A DNA stretch of 64,000 bases. Source: an uncultured Sunxiuqinia sp. (GTDB taxonomy: Bacteria > Bacteroidota > Bacteroidia > Bacteroidales > Prolixibacteraceae). The stretch lies in assembly GCF_963678245.1 (NCBI RefSeq), contig NZ_OY782776.1:124001-188000 (forward strand), read 5' to 3'. Shown in pieces: positions 18,799 through 28,365 of this stretch. Made by a program: the position numbers and the translations under genes. Below the pieces are notes generated by a model. It was given only the letters and a program-made list of their open reading frames with translations, had not been told where the DNA came from and did not search any database. Each line of letters starts with the position of its first letter. Within the stretch, counting starts at the first letter, position 1.

Positions 18799-18825
18799 AG
18801 CCTGCTGATATCAGCAGGCTTTTTT
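18799..18825 (+). terminator. Terminator after gcvT
   Basis: A 22-nt perfect palindrome (18799-18820, arms AGCCTGCTGAT / ATCAGCAGGCT) followed at once by a T-run. A standard intrinsic terminator 33 nt after the gcvT stop codon. Confidence 0.85.
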
Positions 18826-19077
18826 ATGGCTTCTTATCGTAAGCCGTTGAGGGATTATTGTTTCATTGTTCTGCATACATAGTTTGGGGCATACTTTTTT
18901 ATTAACCGAACGAGATCTTGGTTGGTCGAAAACAGGTTCAATGACTCATCGAGAACAATTCATTTGAATACGGTCATTACAAAAGCTTAACAATTGCACA
19001 AATCGTGCAAAATAATCGAAGTATTTCTGAATAGAGGCTTATCTTTGTTGCTCGAAAGTTTACCGACATTTATGAAT
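18826..19077 (+). promoter_or_regulatory. Upstream region of comB with -7 box
   Basis: About 250 nt between the gcvT terminator and comB. TATCTTTG at 19040-19047 fits the -7 consensus and lies 25-31 nt ahead of the two candidate ATGs (19072 and 19078). Nothing else stands out. Confidence 0.5.
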
Positions 19078-19815
19078 ATGAAAAAACGTCAGTTGGAGGT
19101 TTGTTTATCGCCGGCGATTTACGATAAACATGCCAACAACGAAAATATCGTGGTGGTAATTGATGTCCTGCGGGCAACTTCCACAATTTGCACCGCTTTT
19201 GCGAATGGAGTACGACAAATTATTCCGGTTGCTACAGTTGAAGAAGCGAGGCAAAAAAAGGAAGAAGGGTACACGGTTGCTTCGGAGCGCGATGGTTACG
19301 TGCTCGACTTTGCCGACTTCGGGAATTCGCCATTCAATTTTAGTGTAGATAAAGTTAAGGATAAAGACATTGTTTATTCAACTACAAATGGCACGCGTTG
19401 CATTCATATGGCCAGTCACTCCAAAGAGGTGCTTATTGGTTCGTTCCTTAACCTGTCGGCGCTTGCCGGCTATTTGATTGAACAAGATGTGCCGGTGCTT
19501 CTTTTTTGTGCATCGTGGAAAGACCGTTTTAGCTTGGAGGATACGGTTTGTGCGGGAGCTTTGGCCGAGCGCTTATTGGCTTCGGGTAACTATGATAGCA
19601 TTTGCGATGCGGTAACGGCTTCTACTGATTTGTGGTCGATCGCAAAAAACGATTTAAACCAATATAGTTTGAAAGCAGCTCAAAAAGGACGTTTGGCCAG
19701 TAAAGGCCTGGATGACTGCATTGAGTTTTGCCATCAGTTGGATTTTACTGATTTAATCCCTTATTATTCTGATGGCCGTTTGCTTTCGAAGACGAACGGA
19801 ACAAATAAAAAGTAG
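19078..19815 (+). CDS. comB: 2-phosphosulfolactate phosphatase family protein
   Basis: About 245 residues of the ComB family, whose archaeal founder hydrolyses 2-phosphosulfolactate in coenzyme M synthesis. Typical segments are VEVCLSP-like start (LEVCLSPAIYD), VVVIDVLRATSTICTAFANG, LDFADFGNSPFNF and TTNGTRCIHMA. I start at the ATG at 19078; the ATG at 19072 is equally possible, whereas the frame extended to 18994 would lie upstream of the promoter box. No other coenzyme M gene is nearby, so the substrate in this organism may be different, for example another sulfolactate-related phosphate ester. Confidence 0.82.
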   Translation: MKKRQLEVCLSPAIYDKHANNENIVVVIDVLRATSTICTAFANGVRQIIPVATVEEARQKKEEGYTVASERDGYVLDFADFGNSPFNFSVDKVKDKDIVYSTTNGTRCIHMASHSKEVLIGSFLNLSALAGYLIEQDVPVLLFCASWKDRFSLEDTVCAGALAERLLASGNYDSICDAVTASTDLWSIAKNDLNQYSLKAAQKGRLASKGLDDCIEFCHQLDFTDLIPYYSDGRLLSKTNGTNKK

Positions 19816-19994
19816 TCAACTTTTTGATGATTTCTATCACCAAGACAGCCTGTTGTAAATTAATGTTTTATAACTTGCGGCTGTTTTCATTTGACTGATA
19901 TTTCTCACAGATCAAAAAGGTAATTTTCAGTTAATTTGAATGAATTACACATATTACATAGAAATAATTTTAACCCTTAAAAAATTATATCAAC

Positions 19995-21071
19995 ATGAAG
20001 AAGCATAATTTTTCAGCTGGACCTTCAATTTTACCACAATTTACGATTGAGAAAACTGCTGAAGCCATTAAAGATTTTGCAGGCACTGGTCTTTCTGTGA
20101 TGGAAGTATCACATCGCGGAAAAGAATTTGTCGCTGTAATGGAAGAAACACAAGCGTTGTTTCGCGAACTACTGAATATCCCTGATAATTATTCGGTGTT
20201 ATTCCTTGGCGGAGGTGCTTCCTTGCAATTCTGCATGGTCCCGTGCAACCTGATGAAAACTAAAGCTGCCTACCTAAATACAGGTTCGTGGTCGTCAAAA
20301 GCAATCAAAGAAGGAAAGTTCTTTGGAGAGGTTGTTGAAGTTGCTTCTTCAAAAGATACCGTTTACAATTACATTCCAAAAGGATATGAGATTCCGGCTG
20401 ATGCCGATTATTTCCATTATACATCGAACAACACCATTTACGGAACTCAAATTCGTGAAGACTTTGACCTGGATATTCCGGTTGTTTGTGATATGTCATC
20501 TGATATTTTCTCTCGTCAAATTGATATTTCAAAATATGGAATTATTTACGGAGGAGCGCAGAAAAATTTGGCTCCGGCAGGATTAGCTTTTGTAATTGTT
20601 CGAAACGACATTTTAGGAAAAGTAGATCGTCCTATTCCAACCATGTTAAACTACCAAACACATATTGATGGTGGTTCCATGTTTAATACACCTCCTGTAA
20701 CGCCAATTTACGCTGCCTTGCAAACCTTGAAGTGGTTGAAAGAAAAAGGTGGAGTTGCGGCCATGGAGAAAGTAAATGAAGAAAAAGCAGCATTGCTTTA
20801 TGACGAGATTGATCGTAATCCGGTATTCAAAGGAACCGTATTGAATAAAGAAGATCGTTCGTTGATGAATGTTTGCTTTATTATGAATGACGGTTACCAG
20901 GAATTGGAAAAAGACTTCCTTGAATTTGCTACTGCAAAAGGAATGTCGGCCATCAAAGGTCATCGATCTGTTGGTGGTTTCCGAGCATCAATTTACAATG
21001 CCATGCCAAAAGAGAGCATTCAGGCATTGATCGATTGCATGCAGGAGTTCGAAAAAACACATGTAAAATAA
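19995..21071 (+). CDS. serC: Phosphoserine aminotransferase
   Basis: A 358-residue class V aminotransferase converting 3-phosphohydroxypyruvate and glutamate to phosphoserine. The PLP lysine lies in [20 protein letters not shown]. Other marks are [10 protein letters not shown] at the N-terminus, [13 protein letters not shown] in the PLP phosphate site, NNTIYGTQ and the C-terminal [17 protein letters not shown]. It precedes serA by 145 nt with a hairpin between them, so serA may have its own promoter or be reached by partial read-through. serB is not in the window. Confidence 0.96.
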   Translation: MKKHNFSAGPSILPQFTIEKTAEAIKDFAGTGLSVMEVSHRGKEFVAVMEETQALFRELLNIPDNYSVLFLGGGASLQFCMVPCNLMKTKAAYLNTGSWSSKAIKEGKFFGEVVEVASSKDTVYNYIPKGYEIPADADYFHYTSNNTIYGTQIREDFDLDIPVVCDMSSDIFSRQIDISKYGIIYGGAQKNLAPAGLAFVIVRNDILGKVDRPIPTMLNYQTHIDGGSMFNTPPVTPIYAALQTLKWLKEKGGVAAMEKVNEEKAALLYDEIDRNPVFKGTVLNKEDRSLMNVCFIMNDGYQELEKDFLEFATAKGMSAIKGHRSVGGFRASIYNAMPKESIQALIDCMQEFEKTHVK

Positions 21072-21086
21072 GTTCTTTTTATATAG

Positions 21087-21117
21087 AAAGGTGGATTGAT
21101 TTCCACCTTTTGTTTTT
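21087..21117 (+). terminator. Terminator or attenuating hairpin after serC
   Basis: AAAGGTGGA (21087-21095) pairs with TCCACCTTT (21102-21110), followed by a T-rich stretch. It separates serC from serA and may reduce read-through. Confidence 0.7.
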
Positions 21118-21216
21118 TTGAAGTCATTAAAGCATGAGGAACGGCTAAAGTAACTGCTGAGTTACTTCGATTTGGCTTGCAATGATATTTTATTTTAACC
21201 TTAAAAATTGAATAAA

Positions 21217-22137
21217 ATGACAAACGTATTAATTGCAACCGAGAAACCGTTTGCGCCGGCTGCGGTTGCTCAAATGAGTGAAGTTTTCGAGAAGACGGGC
21301 TACCAAGTTCAACTCCTTGAAAAGTATCAGCAAAAACAAGATTTGCTTGATGCAGTCAAAAGTACCCATGCTTTAATTGTTCGCAGTGATAAAATTGACC
21401 GGGAAGTGCTTGATGCTGCTGAAAAGCTTCAGTTAATTGTTCGGGCAGGTGCAGGCTACGATAATGTTGATTCAGCTTACGCCAAAGAAAAGGATGTTTG
21501 TGTGATGAACACTCCTGGTCAAAATTCCAATGCCGTCGCTGAATTAGCGATTGGGTTGGCCATTTATGGCTTGCGTAATTTTTTCTATGGAACTTCAGGT
21601 GGAGAATTACGCGGACGAACCCTTGGTCTGCATGGTTATGGATATGTTGCCCGCAATGTACACAGGATTGCCCGTGGGTTTGGCATGGATGTAAAGGTCT
21701 TTACCCGATTTAGTAAGGCTCAGGCCTCTTCCGAAGGATTGGAGGTTACCAAATCGCTTGAAGAGCTTTATGCGGTTTCTGATGTCATTTCGATTCACGT
21801 GCCAGCCCGCGGTGAACATATCAAGTCGGTAAGCATGCCAGTTTTAAAGCATCTCAAGAAAAATGCCTTAATCGTTAATACGGCTCGTAAAGAAGTAATT
21901 CATGAGGACGATCTTTGTGAATTTATGACTGAACGAAAAGATGTGAAATACTTATCGGATATTGCTCCGGATTGTATAGATCATTTTCAAAGTGAATTCA
22001 GTGGTCGATATTTTTTCAGCCCTAAAAAGATTGGTGCACAAACATCAGAAGCAAATATAAATGCCGGAGTTGCAGCTGCGGAGCAAATCGTTGGGTTTTT
22101 CGAAAACAGTGATCGGACCTTTCAGGTCAACAAGTAG
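21217..22137 (+). CDS. serA: D-3-phosphoglycerate dehydrogenase, short Lys-type
   Basis: A 306-residue NAD-dependent 2-hydroxyacid dehydrogenase that opens the serine pathway. The start is the ATG at 21217 (MTNVLIATEKPF). The Rossmann motif is GLHGYGYVARNVHRIA, the substrate Arg is in VNTARKEV, and the acidic catalytic position is in LSDIAPD. The usual catalytic histidine of the TPHIGG motif is absent; here the segment reads SPKKIGAQTSEA, with Lys. There is no regulatory ACT or ASB domain. I recall the same Lys form in other Bacteroidota and in Entamoeba, so it is a family variant rather than decay. It sits between serC and the DUF1015 gene. Confidence 0.9.
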   Translation: MTNVLIATEKPFAPAAVAQMSEVFEKTGYQVQLLEKYQQKQDLLDAVKSTHALIVRSDKIDREVLDAAEKLQLIVRAGAGYDNVDSAYAKEKDVCVMNTPGQNSNAVAELAIGLAIYGLRNFFYGTSGGELRGRTLGLHGYGYVARNVHRIARGFGMDVKVFTRFSKAQASSEGLEVTKSLEELYAVSDVISIHVPARGEHIKSVSMPVLKHLKKNALIVNTARKEVIHEDDLCEFMTERKDVKYLSDIAPDCIDHFQSEFSGRYFFSPKKIGAQTSEANINAGVAAAEQIVGFFENSDRTFQVNK

Positions 22138-22263
22138 CAACAACTATTTCAAAACCGGAATAAAAAATAGACTTTTACACTCATTTTGTGTGTATTTGAA
22201 ATATCAATTGTATTTTCGTTACAATTTGATATTCTGTCAAAGTAAACTTGAAAATTTGAAAAA

Positions 22264-23514
22264 ATGGCTACGATAAAACCGTTTTAAAGGACTAAGACCA
22301 CCTCATGATATTGCTGAAGATTTAGCGTGTTTGCCTTATGATGTGATGAACTCGGTAGAGGCAACACGTATGGCAGAGGGCAAGGAGAACTCGCTGTTGC
22401 ATATCACCCGTGCCGAAATTGACTGCCCAGAAGGAACCGATGTTCACTCGGAAGAGGTATACAATAAGTCGATTGAAAATTTTAAGAAATTTCAGAATAA
22501 AGGTTGGCTGAAACAAGATGAGAGCGACAAGTACTATATTTATGCGCAAACCATGGACGGGCGCACACAATATGGCATTGTTGGTGCTGCTGCTTGCAAG
22601 GACTATCATGATGGAGTGATTAAGAAACATGAGCTCACCCGACCGGACAAAGAGGAAGATCGCATGATTTTGACACGTTATTTAAATGCGAATATTGAAC
22701 CGGTATTTTTCTCATACAAAGCTGTACCTGAAATTGACAAAATTGTGGCTTCGATTGTGAAAAATAAAGAGCCGGATTATAGTTTTGTTGCCGAAGATGG
22801 TTTTGGACATCAGTTTTGGACGATCAACGAGAATGGTGTAAATCAACAGATTGAGGAGTTGTTTGCCACTAAGGTAGCTGCGACTTACGTTGCTGATGGA
22901 CATCATCGGACCGCTGCCGCTGCCCGCATTGGCTTGGAGAAGAAAGCTCAAAATCCAAATCATACAGGTGATGAGTCGTACAATTATTTATGGCTGTTCA
23001 TTTTCCTGATGACCAACTGGCGATTATTGACTATAACCGGGTTGTTGAAGACTTAAATGGCCTCAGCGAAGAACAATTTGTTGACAAGTTAAGTGCGGGA
23101 TTTGAAGTGGAGAAAATAGGTTCGGAAATATACAAGCCAACTAAGCTGCACGAAATGAGTATGTATCTTGCCGGCGATTGGTATAAGCTTATAGCTAAAG
23201 AAGGAACTTATGATGACAATGATCCAATCGGAGTGCTCGATGTAACGATTTTGTCGAATCAAGTGTTGGAACCAATTTTGGATATTCAGGATCTGCGGAC
23301 TTCGAAACGAATTGATTTTGTTGGTGGGATTCGCGGATTGAAAGAGCTTAAAAGACGGGTGGATCGTGGCGAAATGAAAGTTGCCTTTGCGCTTTATCCG
23401 GTTTCAATGCAACAGTTAATTGACATTGCAGATAGTGGAAACATCATGCCGCCAAAAACGACCTGGTTCGAACCAAAGTTACGTTCCGGATTGGTCATTC
23501 ATAAATTGGACTAA
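22264..23514 (+). pseudogene. DUF1015 protein gene with two single-base frameshifts
   Basis: Conceptual protein of about 416 residues in three frames. From ATG 22264 it reads MATIKPF then hits TAA, because a run of four T (22282-22285) replaces the expected three; removing one T restores KGLRPPHDIAEDLA. The frame holds to about 22986, where three T (22987-22989) stand instead of four; adding one restores YNYFMAVHFPDDQLAIIDYN and the rest to the stop. The corrected product is full length and shows the DUF1015 hallmark ADGHHRTAAAA. In Bacteroidota this family is a recurring neighbour of serC-serA. DGHHR resembles the ParB/SerK-like nucleotide site, so a role in serine metabolism is possible. 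Either a recent pseudogene or sequencing error. Confidence 0.82.
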
Positions 23515-23536
23515 GGATATTTGTGTTCAATATCGT

Positions 23537-23571
23537 AATCCCGGTCATTAATTTTGATTGGGATTTTTTTT
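23537..23571 (+). terminator. Terminator after the DUF1015 gene
   Basis: AATCCC (23537-23542) pairs with GGGATT (23560-23565), followed by eight T residues. Its presence is consistent with this unit still being organised as an expressed gene. Confidence 0.65.
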
Positions 23572-23855
23572 CATTGAGTTGCTCTTGACTAATTAAACTG
23601 AAATTGCGATCAGTAAAATGATACGCTATTAATTCCTTAGATTTCTGTGAATTTGGATCGAGCAGAAAACAATTGACCACCATCGCTCCCAAACCGTTGT
23701 TATCTCAGAAATTATCTTGAAATGCTGTGTTTTACTTTAAAGCGTATTCAAAATTTAGTCAATTAGGAGATAGAATTAGACTATTTTAAAACAAACAAAG
23801 CCGGATCAAAAATTTTGAGCCGGCTTTGTTTTATATTCTAGATTTGTAAATCTTT
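23572..23855. terminator. Convergent gap with carAB terminator
   Basis: AAAGCCGG (23797-23804) and CCGGCTTT (about 23820-23827), extended to ACAAAGCCGG/CCGGCTTTGT (23795-23829), form a strong stem followed by T-rich sequence on both strands. It should end carAB transcription from the right. The rest of the gap, including a 65-codon minus ORF at 23495-23692, shows no supportable feature. Confidence 0.7.
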
Positions 23856-26800
23856 TTAGTATTCACCCCAATGTTTGATGGTGATGTCTTCTAGTGTTTG
23901 ATTGCAGAAGGCATGAATAAATGCACTCGCCACGCGAGCATTGGTAATTAGTGGTACGTTGTAATCGATAGAATTACGACGTATTTTGTAGCCGTTGCTC
24001 AGTTCTCGCTTCGAGTAATTCTTCGGAATATTAACGACAAGGTCAATTCTCTTTTCACGAAGATATTCAACGGTATTCGGGTGTTGATCCTCTTCGTCCG
24101 GCCAGTGCAGCATGGTCGATTCTACTTTATTTTCACGTAGGAAGCGATGTGTTCCCTCTGTTGCAAAAACATTGTACCCTTTTTTCACCAACAAGCGCGC
24201 GCTGTTCAGCATCTCCAGTTTCGAGCGCGCAGGTCCGGACGAAATCAAGACGTTCTTCTTTGGGAAACTATATCCAACCGAAAGCATTGATTTTAGGATG
24301 GCTTCGTAGAAGTTTTCCCCGATGCAGGCAACCTCTCCGGTCGACGACATGTCAACTCCCAGCACAGGATCGGCATTCAGTAAGCGGGCAAATGAGAATT
24401 GTGGCGCTTTCACCCCAACGTAATCAAGTTCAAATAATGATTTGTCTGGTGTCTGATATGGAACTCCCAGCATGACTTGTGTTGCAAGTTCAATCAGGTT
24501 AAACTTCATAACTTTCGAAACAAAAGGAAAACTCCGTGAAGCACGAAGGTTACATTCGATCACTTTAATGTCGTTGTCTTTTGCCAGAAATTGCATGTTA
24601 AAAGGTCCTGAGATTTCAAGCGCTTTCGCAATCTCCCTTGAAATCTTCTTGATGCGGCGAATGGTTTCCACATACAATTTCTGTGGAGGGAAAACGATGG
24701 TTGCATCTCCAGAGTGAACTCCGGCAAACTCCACGTGCTCCGAAATAGCATAAGCTACCATTTCTCCTTTATCTGCAACAGCGTCAATTTCAATTTCCTT
24801 AGCCAGTTCAATAAATTCGGAAACAACGACGGGATGCTCTTTTGAAACGTCAGCAGCTAATTGTAAGAAATGCTCCAGTTGTTCCTCGTTTGAAACAACA
24901 TTCATTGCAGCTCCTGAAAGCACATATGAAGGACGAATGAGTAGCGGATAACCGACTTCTTCAACAAATTTGTAAATATCGTCAATGCTTGTTAGTTCGT
25001 TCCATCTTGGCTGGTCAATACCTAGCTCATCCAACAGCGAACTGAACTTTTTACGATCCTCCGCATTGTCAATTTTTTGTGCCGAAGTACCCAGAATTGG
25101 AACACTCTGACCAGCGAGTTTCATTGCAAGGTTGTTTGGTATTTGTCCGCCTACCGAAAGAATAACTCCTTTCGGGTTTTCCAGGTCGATCACATCCATC
25201 ACACGTTCGAAGGTCAACTCGTCAAAAAACAAGCGGTCGCAGGTGTCATAATCCGTACTTACTGTTTCCGGATTGTAGTTGATCATGATCGAACGATAAC
25301 CTTCTTTGCGAATGGTGTTAATGGCATTTACTGAACACCAGTCGAACTCAACGGAACTACCAATACGGTAGGCTCCGGAGCCAAGCACAATGACCGATTT
25401 ATTATCTTTTGGGAACTCGATGTCGTGCTCGGTTCCATTATATGTCATGTACAGGTAGTTGGTTTGTGCAGGATATTCACCGGCTAGTGTATCAATTTGT
25501 TTGACAACCGGTTTGATGTTTTTTGCTTTCCGGTGTTCGCGAACTTCCACCAATTTGGCATTCATTTCGCTGTTTGGAGCTTCTAAAACCAAACGAGCTA
25601 TTTGAAAATCTGAAAAACCTGCTTTCTTAGCTGAAAGCAACAATTCGTCGCTTAGCTCTTTTAAGCTTTTTGGTTCTTTGAGTTCTTCTTTTAACAGGTG
25701 TATTTTATACAGTTTTTGTAAAAACCAACGGTCAATTTTCGTCTTCTGGTAGATATCTTCAATCGAGTATCCTTTTGCAAACGCAGCTGCGATCGCGAAT
25801 ATACGGCGGTCGGTCGGACGTGTCAGTTCTTCGTCAATTGCTTCTATTGTAATTTCTTCGTTGTTCGCAACAAACCCATGCATGCCGATTCCAACCATCC
25901 GAATTCCTTTCTGAACAGCTTCCTCAAAGCTTCGTCCAATAGCCATGATCTCGCCAACCGATTTCATGGAGCTACCGATTTGTTTTGAAACACCACTAAA
26001 CTTGGTCAAATCCCAACGCGGTATTTTACAAACCACATAGTCCAGTGCAGGTTCAAAGCAGGCGGTTGTAACTTTGGTAACGGAGTTGCTTAGTTCGTGC
26101 AAGCCGTAACCCAGTCCTAATTTTGCTGCAACAAATGCCAGTGGATATCCGGTGGCTTTCGATGCTAATGCTGATGAACGAGACAAGCGGGCATTGACTT
26201 CAATTACGCGGTAATCTTCGGAGAACGGATCAAGTGCGAACTGAACATTACATTCTCCAATGACGCCGATGTGGCGAATAATTTTGATGGAGATTGCACG
26301 GAGCTTATGATATTCGCGATTGGATAAGGTTTGTGATGGAGCAACAACAATACTTTCCCCGGTGTGAATTCCCAGAGGGTCAAAGTTTTCCATGTTACAA
26401 ACGGTAATACAGTTGTCGTATTGGTCGCGAACAACCTCATATTCTACTTCTTTCCATCCTTTTAATGACTCTTCAACCAGAATTTGTGGAGAGTAAGAAA
26501 ATGCGCTTGATGCGAGTTCCTTCAGCTCTTGATCATTTTTGCAAAAACCACTGCCAAGTCCTCCAAGCGTATAGGCAGCCCGAATAATGATTGGATAACC
26601 CAATTTTCTGGCGGCTTCCATGGTTTCATTCATATTGACGCAAGCCAAGCTTCGTGGCGTTTTTACTTCAATCTCACCAAGCTTGCCCGCAAAAATCTGG
26701 CGGTCTTCCGTATCAATAATCGATTGAACCGGAGTTCCAACAACTTCCAGGTTGTATTTTTCAAGAATTCCATTCCGAAATAGATCAACACCACAGTTTA

Positions 26801-27092
26801 GTGCAGTTTGACCACCAAAGGCCAGAAGTATACCATCAGGATTTTCTTTCTTAATTACCTGCTCAACAAAGAAAGCCGTCACAGGTAAAAAGTATATTTT
26901 GTCAGCAATTTCCTGAGAGGTTTGAATGGTCGCAATATTCGGGTTGATCAATACCGTTTCAACACCTTCTTCTTTTAGGGCTTTCAGTGCTTGTGACCCG
27001 GAATAGTCAAACTCGCCGGCTTCACCTATTTTCAATGCTCCTGACCCAAGAACGATTGCTTTTCTTATTCTTTTATTTATCTGGTTACTCAT
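23856..27092 (-). CDS. carB: Carbamoyl-phosphate synthase, large subunit
   Basis: A 1078-residue synthetase that makes carbamoyl phosphate from bicarbonate, two ATP and ammonia channelled from CarA. Two homologous ATP-grasp halves are visible: the first opens with KAIVLGSGALKIGEAGEFDYSG and the second with KSVIVLGSGAYRIGSSVEFDWCSVN near residue 565. Each carries its VIEVNAR or VIECNLRASRS metal site. The C-terminal MGS-like allosteric domain (about 940-1078, FATEGTHRFL) should bind effectors. It lies 19 nt after carA. The product feeds both arginine (argF' at 36539) and pyrimidines. Confidence 0.97.
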   Translation of the reverse strand: MSNQINKRIRKAIVLGSGALKIGEAGEFDYSGSQALKALKEEGVETVLINPNIATIQTSQEIADKIYFLPVTAFFVEQVIKKENPDGILLAFGGQTALNCGVDLFRNGILEKYNLEVVGTPVQSIIDTEDRQIFAGKLGEIEVKTPRSLACVNMNETMEAARKLGYPIIIRAAYTLGGLGSGFCKNDQELKELASSAFSYSPQILVEESLKGWKEVEYEVVRDQYDNCITVCNMENFDPLGIHTGESIVVAPSQTLSNREYHKLRAISIKIIRHIGVIGECNVQFALDPFSEDYRVIEVNARLSRSSALASKATGYPLAFVAAKLGLGYGLHELSNSVTKVTTACFEPALDYVVCKIPRWDLTKFSGVSKQIGSSMKSVGEIMAIGRSFEEAVQKGIRMVGIGMHGFVANNEEITIEAIDEELTRPTDRRIFAIAAAFAKGYSIEDIYQKTKIDRWFLQKLYKIHLLKEELKEPKSLKELSDELLLSAKKAGFSDFQIARLVLEAPNSEMNAKLVEVREHRKAKNIKPVVKQIDTLAGEYPAQTNYLYMTYNGTEHDIEFPKDNKSVIVLGSGAYRIGSSVEFDWCSVNAINTIRKEGYRSIMINYNPETVSTDYDTCDRLFFDELTFERVMDVIDLENPKGVILSVGGQIPNNLAMKLAGQSVPILGTSAQKIDNAEDRKKFSSLLDELGIDQPRWNELTSIDDIYKFVEEVGYPLLIRPSYVLSGAAMNVVSNEEQLEHFLQLAADVSKEHPVVVSEFIELAKEIEIDAVADKGEMVAYAISEHVEFAGVHSGDATIVFPPQKLYVETIRRIKKISREIAKALEISGPFNMQFLAKDNDIKVIECNLRASRSFPFVSKVMKFNLIELATQVMLGVPYQTPDKSLFELDYVGVKAPQFSFARLLNADPVLGVDMSSTGEVACIGENFYEAILKSMLSVGYSFPKKNVLISSGPARSKLEMLNSARLLVKKGYNVFATEGTHRFLRENKVESTMLHWPDEEDQHPNTVEYLREKRIDLVVNIPKNYSKRELSNGYKIRRNSIDYNVPLITNARVASAFIHAFCNQTLEDITIKHWGEY

Positions 27093-27111
27093 CTTAAGCT
27101 GTGTTATTTAA

Positions 27112-28200
27112 TTAGGCTTTCTGCTTAAATTCAACAATATTCTGGATAAACTCATCAAACAAATACTCTGTATCAACCGGTCCGCTCGAAGCTTCAGGAT
27201 GAAATTGGGTTGAGAAGAAAGGTTTGGTTTTGTGCTTGATCCCTTCGTTGGTGTTGTCGTTTACATTCGTAAAAAGCACCTCCCAGTCAGCAGAAAGTGT
27301 TTTAGGGTCAATGACGTACCCGTGATTTTGCGATGTAATAAAACAACGATCAGTACCATTTAATAAAACCGGTTGATTATGGCTGCGGTGTCCGAATTTC
27401 AATTTATAGGTTTCGGCTCCTGCAGCACGAGCAAGAAGTTGATTCCCCAGGCAAATTCCCATAATGGGCTTTTCGTCGTCCATCACCTTTTTTATGTTTT
27501 TAACCGTTTCGTCGCAACGGGCAGGATCACCGGGTCCATTGGAAATGAATACGCCATCGAATTCTTCATCTGACAGGTCGTAATCCCAAGGCACTCGAAT
27601 GACGGTGGTATTTCGTTCGAGCAAACAGCGGATGATGTTGTTTTTTACACCACAGTCGATCAGTACGACTTTGTATTCCCCGTTTCCGTAGACTTCCTTT
27701 GTTTTTGTACTGGCAACAGCAACCAGGTTTTCTTTATTCGGATCGTAAAAGTCAATCGGTTCGTCTTCGAACTCAATTTTTCCTAACATGGAGCCTTTCA
27801 CACGTAAAATTTTTGTTAAAGCACGTGTGTCAATACCGTAAAGTCCAGGAACCTTCGATTCTTTCAACCAGTCGCCCAAGCTTTTCTCGGCATTCCAGTG
27901 ACTATATTCTGAAGAGTAATCTGAAATGATTAATCCACTGATATGCACTTTGTGTGATTCATAGTGTGCATGGATTCCATTGTTTCGCATATTCTTTGGA
28001 ACGCCATAATTTCCAATCATCGGATAAGTAGAAACTAAAATTTGACCGGTATATGAAGGATCTGTTAAACTTTCAGGATAACCGGTCATAGCAGTGTAAA
28101 AAACCACTTCTCCTGCTATCGATTGATCGTATCCGAAAGATTTTCCTTCAAACCTGGTCCCATTCTCTAAAACCAAACTGACTTTCTTTGCCTGTGTCAT
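27112..28200 (-). CDS. carA: Carbamoyl-phosphate synthase, small (glutaminase) subunit
   Basis: A 362-residue class I glutamine amidotransferase that supplies ammonia to CarB. The N-terminal small-subunit domain (about 1-150) begins VSLVLENGTRFEGKSFG; the C-terminal domain has the nucleophile Cys near residue 248 in MGICLGNQLLA and the His/Glu pair in TQFHPEASSGP. It is the first gene of the carAB unit, and its 159-nt leader contains a short ORF and a terminator-like hairpin, described separately. argR diverges from it. Confidence 0.97.
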   Translation of the reverse strand: MTQAKKVSLVLENGTRFEGKSFGYDQSIAGEVVFYTAMTGYPESLTDPSYTGQILVSTYPMIGNYGVPKNMRNNGIHAHYESHKVHISGLIISDYSSEYSHWNAEKSLGDWLKESKVPGLYGIDTRALTKILRVKGSMLGKIEFEDEPIDFYDPNKENLVAVASTKTKEVYGNGEYKVVLIDCGVKNNIIRCLLERNTTVIRVPWDYDLSDEEFDGVFISNGPGDPARCDETVKNIKKVMDDEKPIMGICLGNQLLARAAGAETYKLKFGHRSHNQPVLLNGTDRCFITSQNHGYVIDPKTLSADWEVLFTNVNDNTNEGIKHKTKPFFSTQFHPEASSGPVDTEYLFDEFIQNIVEFKQKA

Positions 28201-28221
28201 TATAATAATCGCTTATTGATT

Positions 28222-28263
28222 AAAAAAAATGCGTCTGACTACCAAAAGTAGGGCAAACGCATT
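28222..28263 (-). terminator. Terminator-like hairpin in carA leader (candidate attenuator)
   Basis: Read on the minus strand, AATGCGT (28263-28257) pairs with ACGCATT (28234-28228); inside, CTAC pairs with GTAG to extend the stem beyond an internal loop. Eight U residues (28229-28222) follow directly. This is a complete intrinsic terminator only 21 nt ahead of the carA start codon, with no gene before it other than the 13-codon leader ORF, so it is best read as an attenuator. Confidence 0.65.
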
Positions 28264-28287
28264 GTGCTTATTTCGTTTATAAAATAT

Positions 28288-28329
28288 CTATTCTTCACCG
28301 TCATATTTTAATACTTCGAGAACGTTCAT
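28288..28329 (-). CDS. Candidate 13-residue leader peptide for carAB
   Basis: ATG to TAG encoding MNVLEVLKYDGEE, beginning about 30 nt after the predicted carA transcription start and ending 25 nt before the terminator-like hairpin. GAGGAG lies 13 nt upstream of the ATG, somewhat far but purine-rich. The peptide has no run of Arg codons, so if it controls attenuation, the signal is not simple arginine starvation; pyrimidine-dependent coupling is another option. That it is translated is inference. Confidence 0.4.
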   Translation of the reverse strand: MNVLEVLKYDGEE

Positions 28330-28365
28330 TTCGGTTAAATGTCTCCTCTTTGAACAATCCGGGTA

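Noticed and set aside
21217-22137. SerA as a degenerate, inactive gene because of the missing His
   Set aside because: The frame is intact, other active-site residues are present, and the Lys form is a recognised variant of the family.
23495-23692. A 65-codon minus-strand ORF overlapping the end of the DUF1015 gene
   Set aside because: It crosses the terminator hairpin of that gene and has no recognisable fold or start signal.
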